A DNA stretch of 64,000 nucleotides from Rugamonas fusca (GTDB taxonomy: Bacteria; Pseudomonadota; Gammaproteobacteria; Burkholderiales; Burkholderiaceae_D). Positions 8,452-17,206 of this stretch are shown here, piece by piece. Position 1 is the stretch's first letter; every line of letters begins with the position of its first letter. The notes under the pieces were generated by a model, which searched no databases, was not told the origin of the DNA, and was given only the letters and a program-made list of their open reading frames with translations. The stretch lies in assembly GCF_014042365.1 (NCBI RefSeq), contig NZ_JACEZS010000017.1, forward strand, positions 62,001 to 126,000, read 5' to 3'. The position numbers were made by a program, and so were the translations under genes.

Positions 8452-8598
8452 CTACCTGTCCAGTCCCGTCTGTTCATAAGCCAGTTTTACAAATAAGTCG
8501 GACTTCTGCCGCTGCCATTCTTTGAGCGCTTGGACCGAAGTTTTGGAGATGATGGCACGCTGGTGAATATGACGGTTGCACAGCTTTAGATGGAGGCT
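8452..8598 (-). pseudogene. C-terminal remnant of an IS481-type transposase
   Basis: About 48 codons between stops read CNRHIHQRAIISKTSVQAL, then EWQRQKSDLFVK, then YEQTGLDR and a stop. This resembles the end of IS481-family DDE transposases (…IPQRA…TPVQAL…W…P.LFVKRV..QAGLD). The catalytic core is missing. It shows past insertion-sequence activity in the immunity array. Confidence 0.55.
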
Positions 8599-8617
8599 TT
8601 AATCATAGAATACACGT

Positions 8618-9019
8618 CTACTTACCGCCAAGAAATTTTACATAGCTGCTTTTTCTATTCTTTTTCCACATGCGCCATGATAATGGGAGAAAAACAAACC
8701 ACTGAAGATATCCCATGACTGCCGCAATGAACCACAATGCTAGGTACCCCAAAGGCCCAGCGTCAAAAGAAGTTATTTTAAGACTGTGCATTAGATCGCT
8801 GAAAAACGCGGGGCCAAAGAAACCGGACGGAAAGCCAACAAGCATCACAGCAAGTATTCCTGTCATTCGTCTCTCTTCAATACTTCCAATTGCAAAATCA
8901 CCAACACGACCAGTGGAATATGAACACAGCCCATCTATAAGCCACCATAAACACCAAGCTAACCAAGCAAACATTAGAATGTGGCGTATTATAAATCGAA
9001 GGTTTTTTATAATGCTCAT
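8618..9019 (-). CDS. Hypothetical inner-membrane protein
   Basis: 133 aa with three or four hydrophobic segments: around residues 12-30 (HILMFAWLAWCLWWLIDG), 50-75, 90-112 and a basic C-terminus (WRMWKKNRKSSY). No family recognised. It sits in the immunity array; membrane immunity proteins exist for T6SS toxins acting at the inner membrane, so that role is possible but unproven. Confidence 0.5.
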   Translation of the reverse strand: MSIIKNLRFIIRHILMFAWLAWCLWWLIDGLCSYSTGRVGDFAIGSIEERRMTGILAVMLVGFPSGFFGPAFFSDLMHSLKITSFDAGPLGYLALWFIAAVMGYLQWFVFLPLSWRMWKKNRKSSYVKFLGGK

Positions 9020-9137
9020 TTTCTACATTCGTTCATACACGCATTACTAACTTCCAACCAGTAGAATCATAGTTCCCACTATGAGGAAACATGGCTCTAA
9101 TTTATAGAAAGTTGGTAAGCCGCCCCATATATAATTC

Positions 9138-9767
9138 CTATTTATCGCCTCGTAGTAAGGCGCCAACATTTGAAAGCAGCGTACAATAACTCGGGTAAGT
9201 ATTATCAAACTCCCGAACCGCAACACGGCCAATGTCGACCGACATTTTCTCGTCCGAACTCAATGGCCAATGATCGCGTGTTAATTTCACATAACGCTGA
9301 AGCTCCTTCAAAAATCCTGACAATAGCGGATCCTTGTCCTTCAGTAGCAAAGTTTCGGTCTCCTGAATCGCCATATCAAGTTTGTTCAGGATGGCATTCC
9401 TTTCTCGTTCAATAATTTCCTCTGTTATGCCGTTTCTCAGCCGTATTTCCTCTCGAAGTTTTCGGAGCGCAGGTGTTTCACCGCCAGTCATTTCGAGCTT
9501 GAACTCAGCGTACGCGGACTCTAGATCAGAGTATTTCCTGAGATGCCCTTCGTTAAAAAAATATGCGCCGGGCATGTCCGCCCATCTTAATGGTTCATCA
9601 ACTCTTTCGGCTATCGCGTCCTCAATAAATGGAAGCAAACCACCAAGCAAACACTTCACCTGATTATCATGCTTCGCATGTATAAAAAGTTCCCTCGCCA
9701 ACTTTTCAGCCTTCTTCTTCAACGCAGCTCGATCAATTTTAGGTCTGGATTTTCCAATAGATTTCAT
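9138..9767 (-). CDS. Hypothetical helical protein, immunity-array member
   Basis: 209 aa, soluble and helical, starting MKSIGKSRPKIDRAALKKKA. A central GGETPALRKLREEIRLRNG stretch recurs in a decayed copy about 522 bp upstream (9979-10082), so this family has been duplicated locally. No domain recognised. Low GC and position suggest a horizontally acquired immunity or accessory gene. Confidence 0.55.
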   Translation of the reverse strand: MKSIGKSRPKIDRAALKKKAEKLARELFIHAKHDNQVKCLLGGLLPFIEDAIAERVDEPLRWADMPGAYFFNEGHLRKYSDLESAYAEFKLEMTGGETPALRKLREEIRLRNGITEEIIERERNAILNKLDMAIQETETLLLKDKDPLLSGFLKELQRYVKLTRDHWPLSSDEKMSVDIGRVAVREFDNTYPSYCTLLSNVGALLRGDK

Positions 9768-9826
9768 AGGAATCCGCGCAATCTAAATTAGAGAATTTCC
9801 TGAATCTAGACGAGTTTTTCCGCATC

Positions 9827-10082
9827 CCATTGCATTGTCGTTCCGGCTCAACCAAACCAGCCATGGCAGACAACCAAGGACGGTCTTCCGATAAAAAATT
9901 TTGCAACATCACCTTACATCTTATATGGAACAAATATATACGACCACTTTCTTTCCTGCGCCGATCTTGCGCACGCAATTTCCGCAACGCAGGTGTTTCC
10001 CCGTCGGCAATTTCCATCTTAATTTCAGCATAGACTGCCTCAAGATAACCATATTGTCCGAGACTTCATTCATTAAATAGCT
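9827..10082 (-). pseudogene. Decayed composite of two neighbouring immunity-array genes
   Basis: Bases 9827-9855 match the end of the CxxC gene (7440-7468, about 25 of 29 bases; LVEPERQ codons). Bases 9979-10082 match 9457-9560 in the 209-aa gene (DGETPALRKLR). The two relics lie side by side in one short open frame that no longer resembles either parent as a whole. This is remains of gene duplication followed by decay. Confidence 0.55.
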
Positions 10083-10097
10083 ACTCCCCTAGCCCAA

Positions 10098-10685
10098 TTA
10101 TTTTCTAGAGATATCAATCAACATTTTCGAATCTAAAGAAAGATGGGCAGAGAGATTCCTAAAATTTCTTTTTTCAATATACGTCATCACATCTATGGCC
10201 TTATAATTGAATTGCAACGTGCACATCTCGCTTTCATCACAGAAAGCAGAGTGCACTGAATATACATCATCATCCACTTTCGGAACTGATTCAAAATACC
10301 AGTCCTTTAGTGCTCCTCCGTCCTTGCAGAAAAACCATCCCGTATTTTCGTCTCTTGCGAAACTTGATTCTTTTGAGCATCTTTTTTTGTCATCTCCAAT
10401 ACTCACAACAAATTGATCAGGAAAACCTCTTCCTTTGCGGTCTTTGCTCGGTTGCAGTAGAAACCCCTCATTTCCCGTTGAAGACGTAGGCAATTCAATA
10501 AATATCCCATGACTTGCATCCAATAAATCTTTGTTGATAGCGAACGGTGCGTTCACTACATATCGACGCGGGAGACAAAATTTTGTGTCTGCGATTTCAA
10601 ATGTCGCACTTGAAAATCTCTCAAACCAGAAGACACCCGCAATAGCCACCACAAAAGCAAAGAAAATTCTCATCCTTCTTCTCAT
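10098..10685 (-). CDS. Hypothetical secreted or membrane-anchored protein
   Basis: 195 aa. The N-terminus MRRRMRIFFAFVVAIAGVFW is basic then hydrophobic, a signal peptide or anchor, with the rest predicted in the periplasm. Four cysteines occur in the body (for example KKRCSKES, WFFCKDG, AFCDE, EMCTLQF), consistent with disulphides. No family recognised. A periplasmic immunity protein is one possibility given the surrounding array. Confidence 0.5.
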   Translation of the reverse strand: MRRRMRIFFAFVVAIAGVFWFERFSSATFEIADTKFCLPRRYVVNAPFAINKDLLDASHGIFIELPTSSTGNEGFLLQPSKDRKGRGFPDQFVVSIGDDKKRCSKESSFARDENTGWFFCKDGGALKDWYFESVPKVDDDVYSVHSAFCDESEMCTLQFNYKAIDVMTYIEKRNFRNLSAHLSLDSKMLIDISRK

Positions 10686-10906
10686 TTGTTATCACGACCA
10701 TCACACCATATTCAGCTATAAGTTGTAGTCGGCAATTCCAGCAAAGTTCCCCAAAAATACCTCAGTTGACACATTATGTGATTTGTAGGCCTTCCAACGA
10801 TATGCAGCGACTTGCTCTGCACTTAACGCATCTGTGCCTAAAATATGGCTCAGGAGTGTCTACAATGGTCGTGGCGATTCATACTGAACAGACATTTACG
10901 ATCAAA

Positions 10907-11329
10907 CTACTGGTAGCGAACCTTATCAGGCCAGTCTCCCGGCTCCTCCATTTCCATCAATGCCCAAACCTTTCCATCAATAGTTTGTAACTTTGGTTCG
11001 TCTAGAGGCATTGACATTGCCCGTACAAGAAACCTTGATAATGCTGCGTTGAATTCAGAAGTAAAAGCCGCTGGGAGTGTACCTTCTCGACGCTCAAAGA
11101 AATATTTCCCGCTAATAATTTCAGATCGATCCAAAATGGGATTGTTAATACCATAATTAATTGCGCTCTTCAAAAGCGGAATGAGAGTTCGATCTAAAGA
11201 GTAGCTATCCGCAGCGTCTATTGGTTGGATTAACGGAAGCAGCGCGGCAGCAGTGCGGGCCAACGCGACCTTGTCAACGGCCAGATAATTTGATTCATTA
11301 AATGAAACAAGAATAGTGTGCATATCCAT
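10907..11329 (-). CDS. Hypothetical protein, immunity-array member
   Basis: 140 aa from the ATG at 11329; a second ATG at 11323 has GAGG at better spacing and may be the true start. Soluble, alpha-helical, no signal or recognised motif (ILVSFNESNYLAVDKVAL near the start). The frame extends further upstream only through debris. It is two genes downstream of the toxin and may be an additional immunity protein. Confidence 0.45.
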   Translation of the reverse strand: MDMHTILVSFNESNYLAVDKVALARTAAALLPLIQPIDAADSYSLDRTLIPLLKSAINYGINNPILDRSEIISGKYFFERREGTLPAAFTSEFNAALSRFLVRAMSMPLDEPKLQTIDGKVWALMEMEEPGDWPDKVRYQ

Positions 11330-11346
11330 GGCCTCGCACCACCACA

Positions 11347-11563
11347 TTAACAAAAAGAACAATCAGCATCAGCAAGAATAATATAATCCGCCTGCAATAA
11401 ACCTCTTTTCATTGCATTAACCATCTCTACAATCTCATAAATCTTATTTTATCAGGCCAATTTTTACTCCAGGAACAAGTTGCCTTTGTCACGCAAATTT
11501 TTGCCAATTTTATTCCGCCGTTCAGCCGGCTGGCAATATATATATATATGAAAATGGCGAAGT
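11347..11563 (-). other. Gap with short coding relic and an (AT)7 run
   Basis: The minus strand at 11347-11440 has an open frame of about 30 codons after a stop (reading EMVNAMKRGLLQADYIILAD), too short to name and without a ribosome site. Bases 11536-11549 are seven AT units. No other signal seen. Confidence 0.3.
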
Positions 11564-12025
11564 TTAAATTTCTGCCAATTTTTCGCCTATTCTAATAATC
11601 TTTTCTTGATGCGAAAGTTTGTTCCAGAGTGTATGTGTAATTGGCGCCACTTCGACGTCTGCTGTCTCAATTGGTTCTGTCATACGCCAAGAAAACCCGC
11701 CTTGGTTCCCGCAGACCGGACAAGGAGGGGGCAATCCAATTTCAAATTGCTCCCCATCAAAATCTGGATCACAAGCGATAGCGCCAAATACCTTCTGCAA
11801 TACATCGCTATTTTCAAAACTCCTTCCTTTCTTAGCAAGAAGGATTTTATCAATTTCATCAGATACTTCCGCATAAGGACGATCATTAATTGCATCTAAA
11901 TAACGAATTGCATCGCGTCCTCTTCTTCGAAGCAAGAACTCGCCATAGGCATGAGGTGGAAGCTGGGCAACCTTGAAGTTCTCACCACAGCATGGACAGT
12001 TGTAATTAAATAGCACAAGTTTCAT
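11564..12025 (-). CDS. Probable cognate immunity protein of the adjacent RES-like toxin
   Basis: 153 aa. Its ATG (12023-12025) overlaps the stop of the toxin gene (12022-12024), the usual arrangement for toxin and immunity pairs. It has a CPCCGENF motif near the N-terminus and CPVCGNQGGFSW around residue 105, a likely zinc-binding pair. Soluble and acidic. No named family recognised. Expected to bind and block the toxin tip encoded directly upstream. Confidence 0.65.
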   Translation of the reverse strand: MKLVLFNYNCPCCGENFKVAQLPPHAYGEFLLRRRGRDAIRYLDAINDRPYAEVSDEIDKILLAKKGRSFENSDVLQKVFGAIACDPDFDGEQFEIGLPPPCPVCGNQGGFSWRMTEPIETADVEVAPITHTLWNKLSHQEKIIRIGEKLAEI

Positions 12026-13593
12026 TTTTTTATTTGAGTTACAATTTGTGGTTTAAGAATTTCATTGTAGCTTTCAAGAACCGCATTGTTTACTCCCCCC
12101 ATAGCACGTTCTGAATTGAATCGAATTACATTAAAACCTTCTGCTCGTGCTTTTACTCCAATGGCTTGGGTGTCAGAACTTATTGGACCACCTTTGTACC
12201 CATATTTCGCCGCTATCTTTGGATTTGTCAAATCCAAGACCTTCATAGCACCAGAATCCATGGAGAAGCGAATTCCGGTAGTAGGATCAATCCCATAATG
12301 CGCCATTTCGGCAAGTGCCGTTTCTGGCTCCTCGGCAACATAGAATGCTTTTCCAAAACGACTATTAGGATTTAGGTACTTAGGATCAATTCCTTTAAGA
12401 ATACTGTCGGCCTGTTTTGCTCCAGAGGTCGCATGGTAGACATCTTTCGCTTTCGCTACGTCTATAGCTCCGCCACTCACCACTTTTATACCATCACTGG
12501 CCGACAGCACGGTTGGCGTGACAAGTGAACGAGAAGCACCAACAGATCGGTATAAATTTGTCTGGAGAACTGTTCTAGGTGCAACACTAATGGCGTGTCG
12601 GCTTGGCATACCGGTCAATGACCAAGCGACGCTCATTGCTGCCGCCCCGGCATCATTTGCATCCGCGACCCGCTGTTCAGTCCCTCCTACCAAGCGCGTC
12701 GCTGCTCCTGGCGCACCGAAAGGTCCAAGAAGTGCAATATTCAGACTGTTCGTAGTCCTGGTTCGTTGTGCCTCGCTTTGGTTCGGATCCCAAGGAACCA
12801 ACTGTGGCCCCGAAGCCGCGCTTCGGCCAACTGCCTTCATTCGCTCCACCACGTTGCTTCCGCTCAGAGTATTTCGCGTTATTTCTGCCGCCAACCGCTC
12901 AGCAGGAGTTTGCTTCGTGAACAGTCCAAGAGGATCGGCCACGTTCTGGGGTGTAGCCACCGATGCACTGCCCGACCTATTCGTATGCTGTGGATTTGAA
13001 GTTGCCAGCGCCTCTTTCGGAGCTGCGCCGCTCACCGGCGGCGTCGTCACATAAATCCCCGGACAATTCCCCCCATTCATCGTGCAAGCATCCCCTTCGC
13101 GCACCACCCGCTTGCCTTCGACGCGCACCGTGCTGCTGCCCTGTACCGGCTTTACCTCCCCGCTGACCGTGCCGGACTTGATGCCTTTGCCCGTCCCCCG
13201 TTCGTCGCCCGTGCATTTCGGCTGGGTGCTGGCATCTAGCAGGTAGACCGGACAGCCGTTGAACCTAACCGTACTCGCCGTGTTGACGCTGCTGGACAGG
13301 TCTTGCACCACCGGATAAGGCACGGGCACCATCGTCGGCCCATGCGGCGTCCAGTTGATCGATGGCGCCGTGCTGATGGCTTTGAAATTGCCATGCTTGC
13401 GCGCGCCGATCTTGTTGTTGGCCGCGGGCGCCGGGCTCGGCGCGGCGCTCACCGTTTGCTTGGCCAGCTGCGCTTGCAGCGCGGCGATGTTCTTTCTCAG
13501 TTGCTGGATGCGATCTTCCTGCTCGGCCGCCACGGCAACTTTGTCGACTTCGGCATCGCCTGTGGGATCGGACAACTTCAGACGGTCGGTCAT
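12022..13593 (-). CDS. PAAR-like (DUF4150) T6SS effector with C-terminal RES/ART-like toxin domain
   Basis: 523 aa. Residues about 15-50 are a coiled coil. Residues about 70-190 form a DUF4150 PAAR-like tip domain with paired cysteines (FNGCPVYLL, ACTMNGGNCPG). The C-terminal 140 residues (from about 384, VYHATSGAKQADSIL) contain SRFGKAFYVAEEPETALAE, then VLDLTNP, SDTQAIG and an N-rich end, the order seen in RES-domain NAD+-consuming toxins; an ADP-ribosyltransferase of related fold is the alternative. It would sit on the VgrG spike and be delivered into rival cells. Start at 13593 overlaps the DUF2169 stop (ATGA). The immunity gene follows directly. Confidence 0.75.
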   Translation of the reverse strand: MTDRLKLSDPTGDAEVDKVAVAAEQEDRIQQLRKNIAALQAQLAKQTVSAAPSPAPAANNKIGARKHGNFKAISTAPSINWTPHGPTMVPVPYPVVQDLSSSVNTASTVRFNGCPVYLLDASTQPKCTGDERGTGKGIKSGTVSGEVKPVQGSSTVRVEGKRVVREGDACTMNGGNCPGIYVTTPPVSGAAPKEALATSNPQHTNRSGSASVATPQNVADPLGLFTKQTPAERLAAEITRNTLSGSNVVERMKAVGRSAASGPQLVPWDPNQSEAQRTRTTNSLNIALLGPFGAPGAATRLVGGTEQRVADANDAGAAAMSVAWSLTGMPSRHAISVAPRTVLQTNLYRSVGASRSLVTPTVLSASDGIKVVSGGAIDVAKAKDVYHATSGAKQADSILKGIDPKYLNPNSRFGKAFYVAEEPETALAEMAHYGIDPTTGIRFSMDSGAMKVLDLTNPKIAAKYGYKGGPISSDTQAIGVKARAEGFNVIRFNSERAMGGVNNAVLESYNEILKPQIVTQIKK

Positions 13594-14942
13594 GACGCTG
13601 CCCCCGCCGCCGCAGACAGGAATTCCTGCGCCTGCAGTTCCTGATAAGCCTCAGGATCAATTCGCGCGCTGTCCCGGTCGCTGAAGGTACGCATGCGAAA
13701 CTCGCAGGCGACAACGTTGGCGACTTCCTCCATCGGCACGGTGATGCGCCAGACCAGCGTTACCGCGTAGTCCTCCGGCTCGATCAACACCGTGTCGATC
13801 ACAAGCGGGCGCGTCGCCGCTGGCCCTTCGTCCGGCCGCAACAGGACGAAGCATTCATGTTCTGGCAGGCGAACACGAAGGTAGGTTCGCCCAACTTTGT
13901 CCAGGTGCAGACCGGGTACATCGGTGGGACACAAATTCACCAGCTCGATCACGTCGCCACCCGTCAACCCATCAACCTGCTGATCGGGCGGCGCGGCGTT
14001 CCACATGCAAAAGTCGAAGTCGCCCGGCAGCGGCGCCCTGGTGTGCGCGAACGCATTGCTAGCCGTACCCAGCAATGCCCGCCGTTCGGGATGCAGCTTG
14101 CTGCGCACACCCAGTCCGACCGGCTCGATCTTCACGTTCTTCTTCGACGGCTTCTGCAACTGCCAGAATTGACTAGCCGTGACCGGCGCCCCCGGCAGCT
14201 CTATCCTCGGCGCTGGCACCTCCGACTTCAACGCCGCCTTCAAATACCAGTGCGGCGCAAAGCCAACGCCGATGGAGTTGGCGGCACACATCGCATGAGC
14301 AACAGGCATGGTGACGCCTGGCTTCCCGGCATCCGGATGGCTGGCCAGTTGTTCCGCCGTAAGCCGATGCGCCTTGGGAACCCAGCGCGCATCCCGTTCA
14401 CCCTGATTGATGCGGCACTGTCCGCCATACGCATGCTCATCGCGCAGCGGTAGCGATTTGAACTTCTTGGCGCGGGTAAGCTTCCACGGATTGGGCTGGA
14501 TCAGCGTGAGCGTGCTCCATTTGACTACCCATTGCAGCAGCCGCAGCGGCCATATCCTTTTCTTGAACGCACGCTCGCCCGTGATGCGCAACGTCTTGTC
14601 CATCAGGATCTTGAGGTTATTGCCGCTGCCACGCCCCACAGCCAGCCGGACCAGAAAGTCCCGCACCTCCACACCATTGGGCGCGCGTGCCACGGCATGG
14701 ACGATCACGTCGCACTGCGGCTTGAACGGGCAGTAATCGGATTCCTGACGTATGCCCGCGCTCGTACCATCCTCGAACGGGCTGTCGGCGGTGCACAACG
14801 GCTGCTGCTTCTCCGCATACTCAAGCTGACCGCTGGCTAAGCTCAACGTCTGCCGCAGCACGAATACCTGGAATTGCTGCGCGTGCTGGTCCACCGCATC
14901 GAACGCGGCAGCGGGAAAGGGTGTGTGGTTGACGACGTCCAT
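13590..14942 (-). CDS. DUF2169 domain protein, T6SS effector adaptor
   Basis: 450 aa. The start (VVNHTPFPAAAFDAVD) and conserved blocks (LRDEHAYGGQC; AHAMCAANSIGVGF; CMWNAAPPDQQ) fit the DUF2169 family, whose members load PAAR-like effectors on VgrG. It lies between vgrG (eight-base gap) and the DUF4150 effector (overlap), as expected for a chaperone specific to this cargo. Cytoplasmic, no signal peptide. Confidence 0.85.
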   Translation of the reverse strand: MDVVNHTPFPAAAFDAVDQHAQQFQVFVLRQTLSLASGQLEYAEKQQPLCTADSPFEDGTSAGIRQESDYCPFKPQCDVIVHAVARAPNGVEVRDFLVRLAVGRGSGNNLKILMDKTLRITGERAFKKRIWPLRLLQWVVKWSTLTLIQPNPWKLTRAKKFKSLPLRDEHAYGGQCRINQGERDARWVPKAHRLTAEQLASHPDAGKPGVTMPVAHAMCAANSIGVGFAPHWYLKAALKSEVPAPRIELPGAPVTASQFWQLQKPSKKNVKIEPVGLGVRSKLHPERRALLGTASNAFAHTRAPLPGDFDFCMWNAAPPDQQVDGLTGGDVIELVNLCPTDVPGLHLDKVGRTYLRVRLPEHECFVLLRPDEGPAATRPLVIDTVLIEPEDYAVTLVWRITVPMEEVANVVACEFRMRTFSDRDSARIDPEAYQELQAQEFLSAAAGAAS

Positions 14943-14950
14943 CGCCCACC

Positions 14951-17128
14951 TCAGTTCACGTCCACGTCTTTGCCGTTGATATGCACCGGCCCGGAGGCGC
15001 CGATGTTGATGCGCGTGCCGCTGATGGTGATGGCGCCGTCCGACGTCATCTTCAAACTGGCGCTGCCCACGGTGATCTCAAATGAGTCCTTCGCCGTGAT
15101 GGTGTAGGTGGTGCCGGCCCTGGTGTCCTTGCTTTGCCCGACCAGTTCCACCTGCGAGCGGGCGACCGTCGTGGCCATCGAACCGCCCACCAATACGCCG
15201 TAGTTGTCGCCCACCTCCAGCGCCTTTTCCAGCATGACCATTTCGTTCTTGGCCAGCATCACCGTTTCGATCCTGGTGCCGGCGATCGTCACAATATCGT
15301 TCTGCCCGACCGTCTCGACGCGGGTGCCGCCGATGTCGATCTTCTCCTCCCCATCCACCCGCTCCGTCCGCTTCCCATGCACGGTGATCTTCTCGTCATT
15401 GCCCACTGTTTCCGTGCGGTCGTGCTTGACCTGCACGGTCTCATCGCGCCCCACGGTCTTGCTGCGGTCGTTGCCCACGCTGTGCGATTCGTCGTGCTCC
15501 ACCTCGATGCGCTGGTCGCGTTCGGCGTGCAGCCATACTTCCTCCTTGCCCTTCAAGTCCTCGAAGCGCAGCGCGTTGGCGTTGTCGCGGCTGCCCTCGC
15601 GCGTGGAGCGGGTCAGGATGCCGCTCTGGGTCTTGTTGGCCGGCAGCTCCCACGGCGGCATGTTGGCCGCGTTGTACACGCAACCGATCACCAGCGGCCG
15701 GTCGCACACGCCGTCGAGGAAGGTCACCACCACCTCCTGCCCCACGCGCGGGATGCCGATCATGCCGAAGCGATTGCCGGCCATGGACGTCATCACGCGC
15801 ACCCAGGGCGAGCTGGCCGCGTCGAACTTGTGGTCGCGATCCCAGTGAAATTGCAGGCGCACCCGGCCGAATTCATCGGTGAGGATCTCGCTGCCCTTGT
15901 GCCCCACCACTGTGGCCGTCTGCACACCGTAGATGCGCACGTCGCGGCTGTTCAGGCCCACATGCGGGCGCCACCGCTTACTCTTGCGCAAACAGGTCAG
16001 CGTATTGCCGTAGTGCGACAGCGCATGCCGCCCATCCTGATAATTGTTGCTGGCCTGATGGTGCACAGACACAATCAGGTACTCGCGCCCGGCCCTGTCC
16101 TCCAGCGGCGCATCGTCGTCATCGCGCCCGCGCGCGCCGCCACTGAAGTGCTCGGTCAGGCGGAAGCTGCGGCCCGGCTGGGCGGCCCGGTCGTTGCCTT
16201 CGGCGCTGAAGTCCTGGCCGCGCGCGTCGATCTCCTCCATGCGGCGCGTGGCCAGCGCTTCGCCGGCCTCGTCGTCCTTGAAGCCGTAGGCGCCCGTGTC
16301 CTCGTACACTTCGAGCGGTGCCACCTTGCCCTGCGGGTTCAGCGATGGCCGGTCCATGCGGTTGCTGCGCGCGTTCTTGAAGTTGTAGCTGTTGACGGCC
16401 ACCTTGCCGGAACTCACGTGCCGCACGGGACTCCACTGATGGATGCCGTCGTCCTCCATGGCGCCGGCCGCGTTCTGGAAGCGCATCGTGCCTTCGCCTT
16501 CGATCGATTTACCCAGCGTGCTGTCGTCCCCTATCCACAGCGTGTGGCCTTCGGCGCTGTGCTCGTACCAGTAGTACAGGCCGGCCTGTTCCAGCCGGCG
16601 GTGCAGGTGGTTGTAGTCGCTCTCGTTGTATTGCACCATCAACGTGGTGTTGGGCGTCTTGCCCGTGATGGCGTAGCGGTAGTCGCGTTGCTGGTAGTCG
16701 TCGAAGGTCTGCTCGCACAGTTCGCAGATGTTGAGGTTCTGGAACACGCGGCTGTTCTGGCGCAGGCGCAGGAAGGCCAGCCAGGGTTTGAGCGTCATGC
16801 GGTAGAAGGCGAAGCCGGCGTCCGTCCTGACGAGGCTGAAATCGAACACGTAGCCGTTGAAGTAGCGCAGCGTACCGTCGTTGCGCACCAGGGCGATGGT
16901 GACCAGCTTGCCCATCATGTCCTTGAGCGGGATCAGCGCGTTGTCCGACAGCACTTCCACCTGGAACTCGAAGTCGCGCGACAGGGCTTCGTTGGCGTTG
17001 ATGGCGTTGGCCAGCAGCACGCTGTCGGGCCCGTCGTTGCGGGGGAAGCTCAGCGTCAGCAGGCGCTGGCCCTGCGGGTCCTCGGCCAGGCCGGCGAGGA
17101 AGGTGGTGACGTCGTGCAGCAAATTCAT
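14951..17128 (-). CDS. vgrG: Type VI secretion spike protein VgrG
   Basis: 725 aa from the ATG at 17128 (AAGGA upstream; the longer frame has no ribosome site). N-terminal gp27-like domain (VSIRF-type start, AFYRMTLKPWLAFLR, YNESDYNHLHRRLEQAG), then a gp5-like OB fold (DEFGRVRLQFHWDRD, SSPWVRV), and a C-terminal beta-helix needle with repeating VGNDRSKTVGRDETV and VETVGQNDIVTI units. It forms the trimeric tip of the injected tube. The tail ends without an extra effector domain, so toxicity comes from the downstream PAAR-like protein. It follows tssG after a 78-bp gap. Confidence 0.92.
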   Translation of the reverse strand: MNLLHDVTTFLAGLAEDPQGQRLLTLSFPRNDGPDSVLLANAINANEALSRDFEFQVEVLSDNALIPLKDMMGKLVTIALVRNDGTLRYFNGYVFDFSLVRTDAGFAFYRMTLKPWLAFLRLRQNSRVFQNLNICELCEQTFDDYQQRDYRYAITGKTPNTTLMVQYNESDYNHLHRRLEQAGLYYWYEHSAEGHTLWIGDDSTLGKSIEGEGTMRFQNAAGAMEDDGIHQWSPVRHVSSGKVAVNSYNFKNARSNRMDRPSLNPQGKVAPLEVYEDTGAYGFKDDEAGEALATRRMEEIDARGQDFSAEGNDRAAQPGRSFRLTEHFSGGARGRDDDDAPLEDRAGREYLIVSVHHQASNNYQDGRHALSHYGNTLTCLRKSKRWRPHVGLNSRDVRIYGVQTATVVGHKGSEILTDEFGRVRLQFHWDRDHKFDAASSPWVRVMTSMAGNRFGMIGIPRVGQEVVVTFLDGVCDRPLVIGCVYNAANMPPWELPANKTQSGILTRSTREGSRDNANALRFEDLKGKEEVWLHAERDQRIEVEHDESHSVGNDRSKTVGRDETVQVKHDRTETVGNDEKITVHGKRTERVDGEEKIDIGGTRVETVGQNDIVTIAGTRIETVMLAKNEMVMLEKALEVGDNYGVLVGGSMATTVARSQVELVGQSKDTRAGTTYTITAKDSFEITVGSASLKMTSDGAITISGTRINIGASGPVHINGKDVDVN

Positions 17129-17206
17129 GATCGATGTCCTTGGTGGCGGGAGCGATGACCAGAACCGCCAAGGTAGCGCACTCATCCGGCGCGGTCTTGC
17201 GCCGCC

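Noticed and set aside
9047..9232. 61-codon hydrophobic frame between two immunity-array genes
   Set aside because: Overlaps the 209-aa gene, has no ribosome site and no relative; perhaps a relic.
11536..11549. (AT)7 run as a possible origin or switch element
   Set aside because: Too short and isolated; no DnaA boxes or replication gene nearby.
15134..17158. 674-codon plus-strand frame opposite vgrG
   Set aside because: Shadow of vgrG; composition is His/Ala/Val-biased with no motif.
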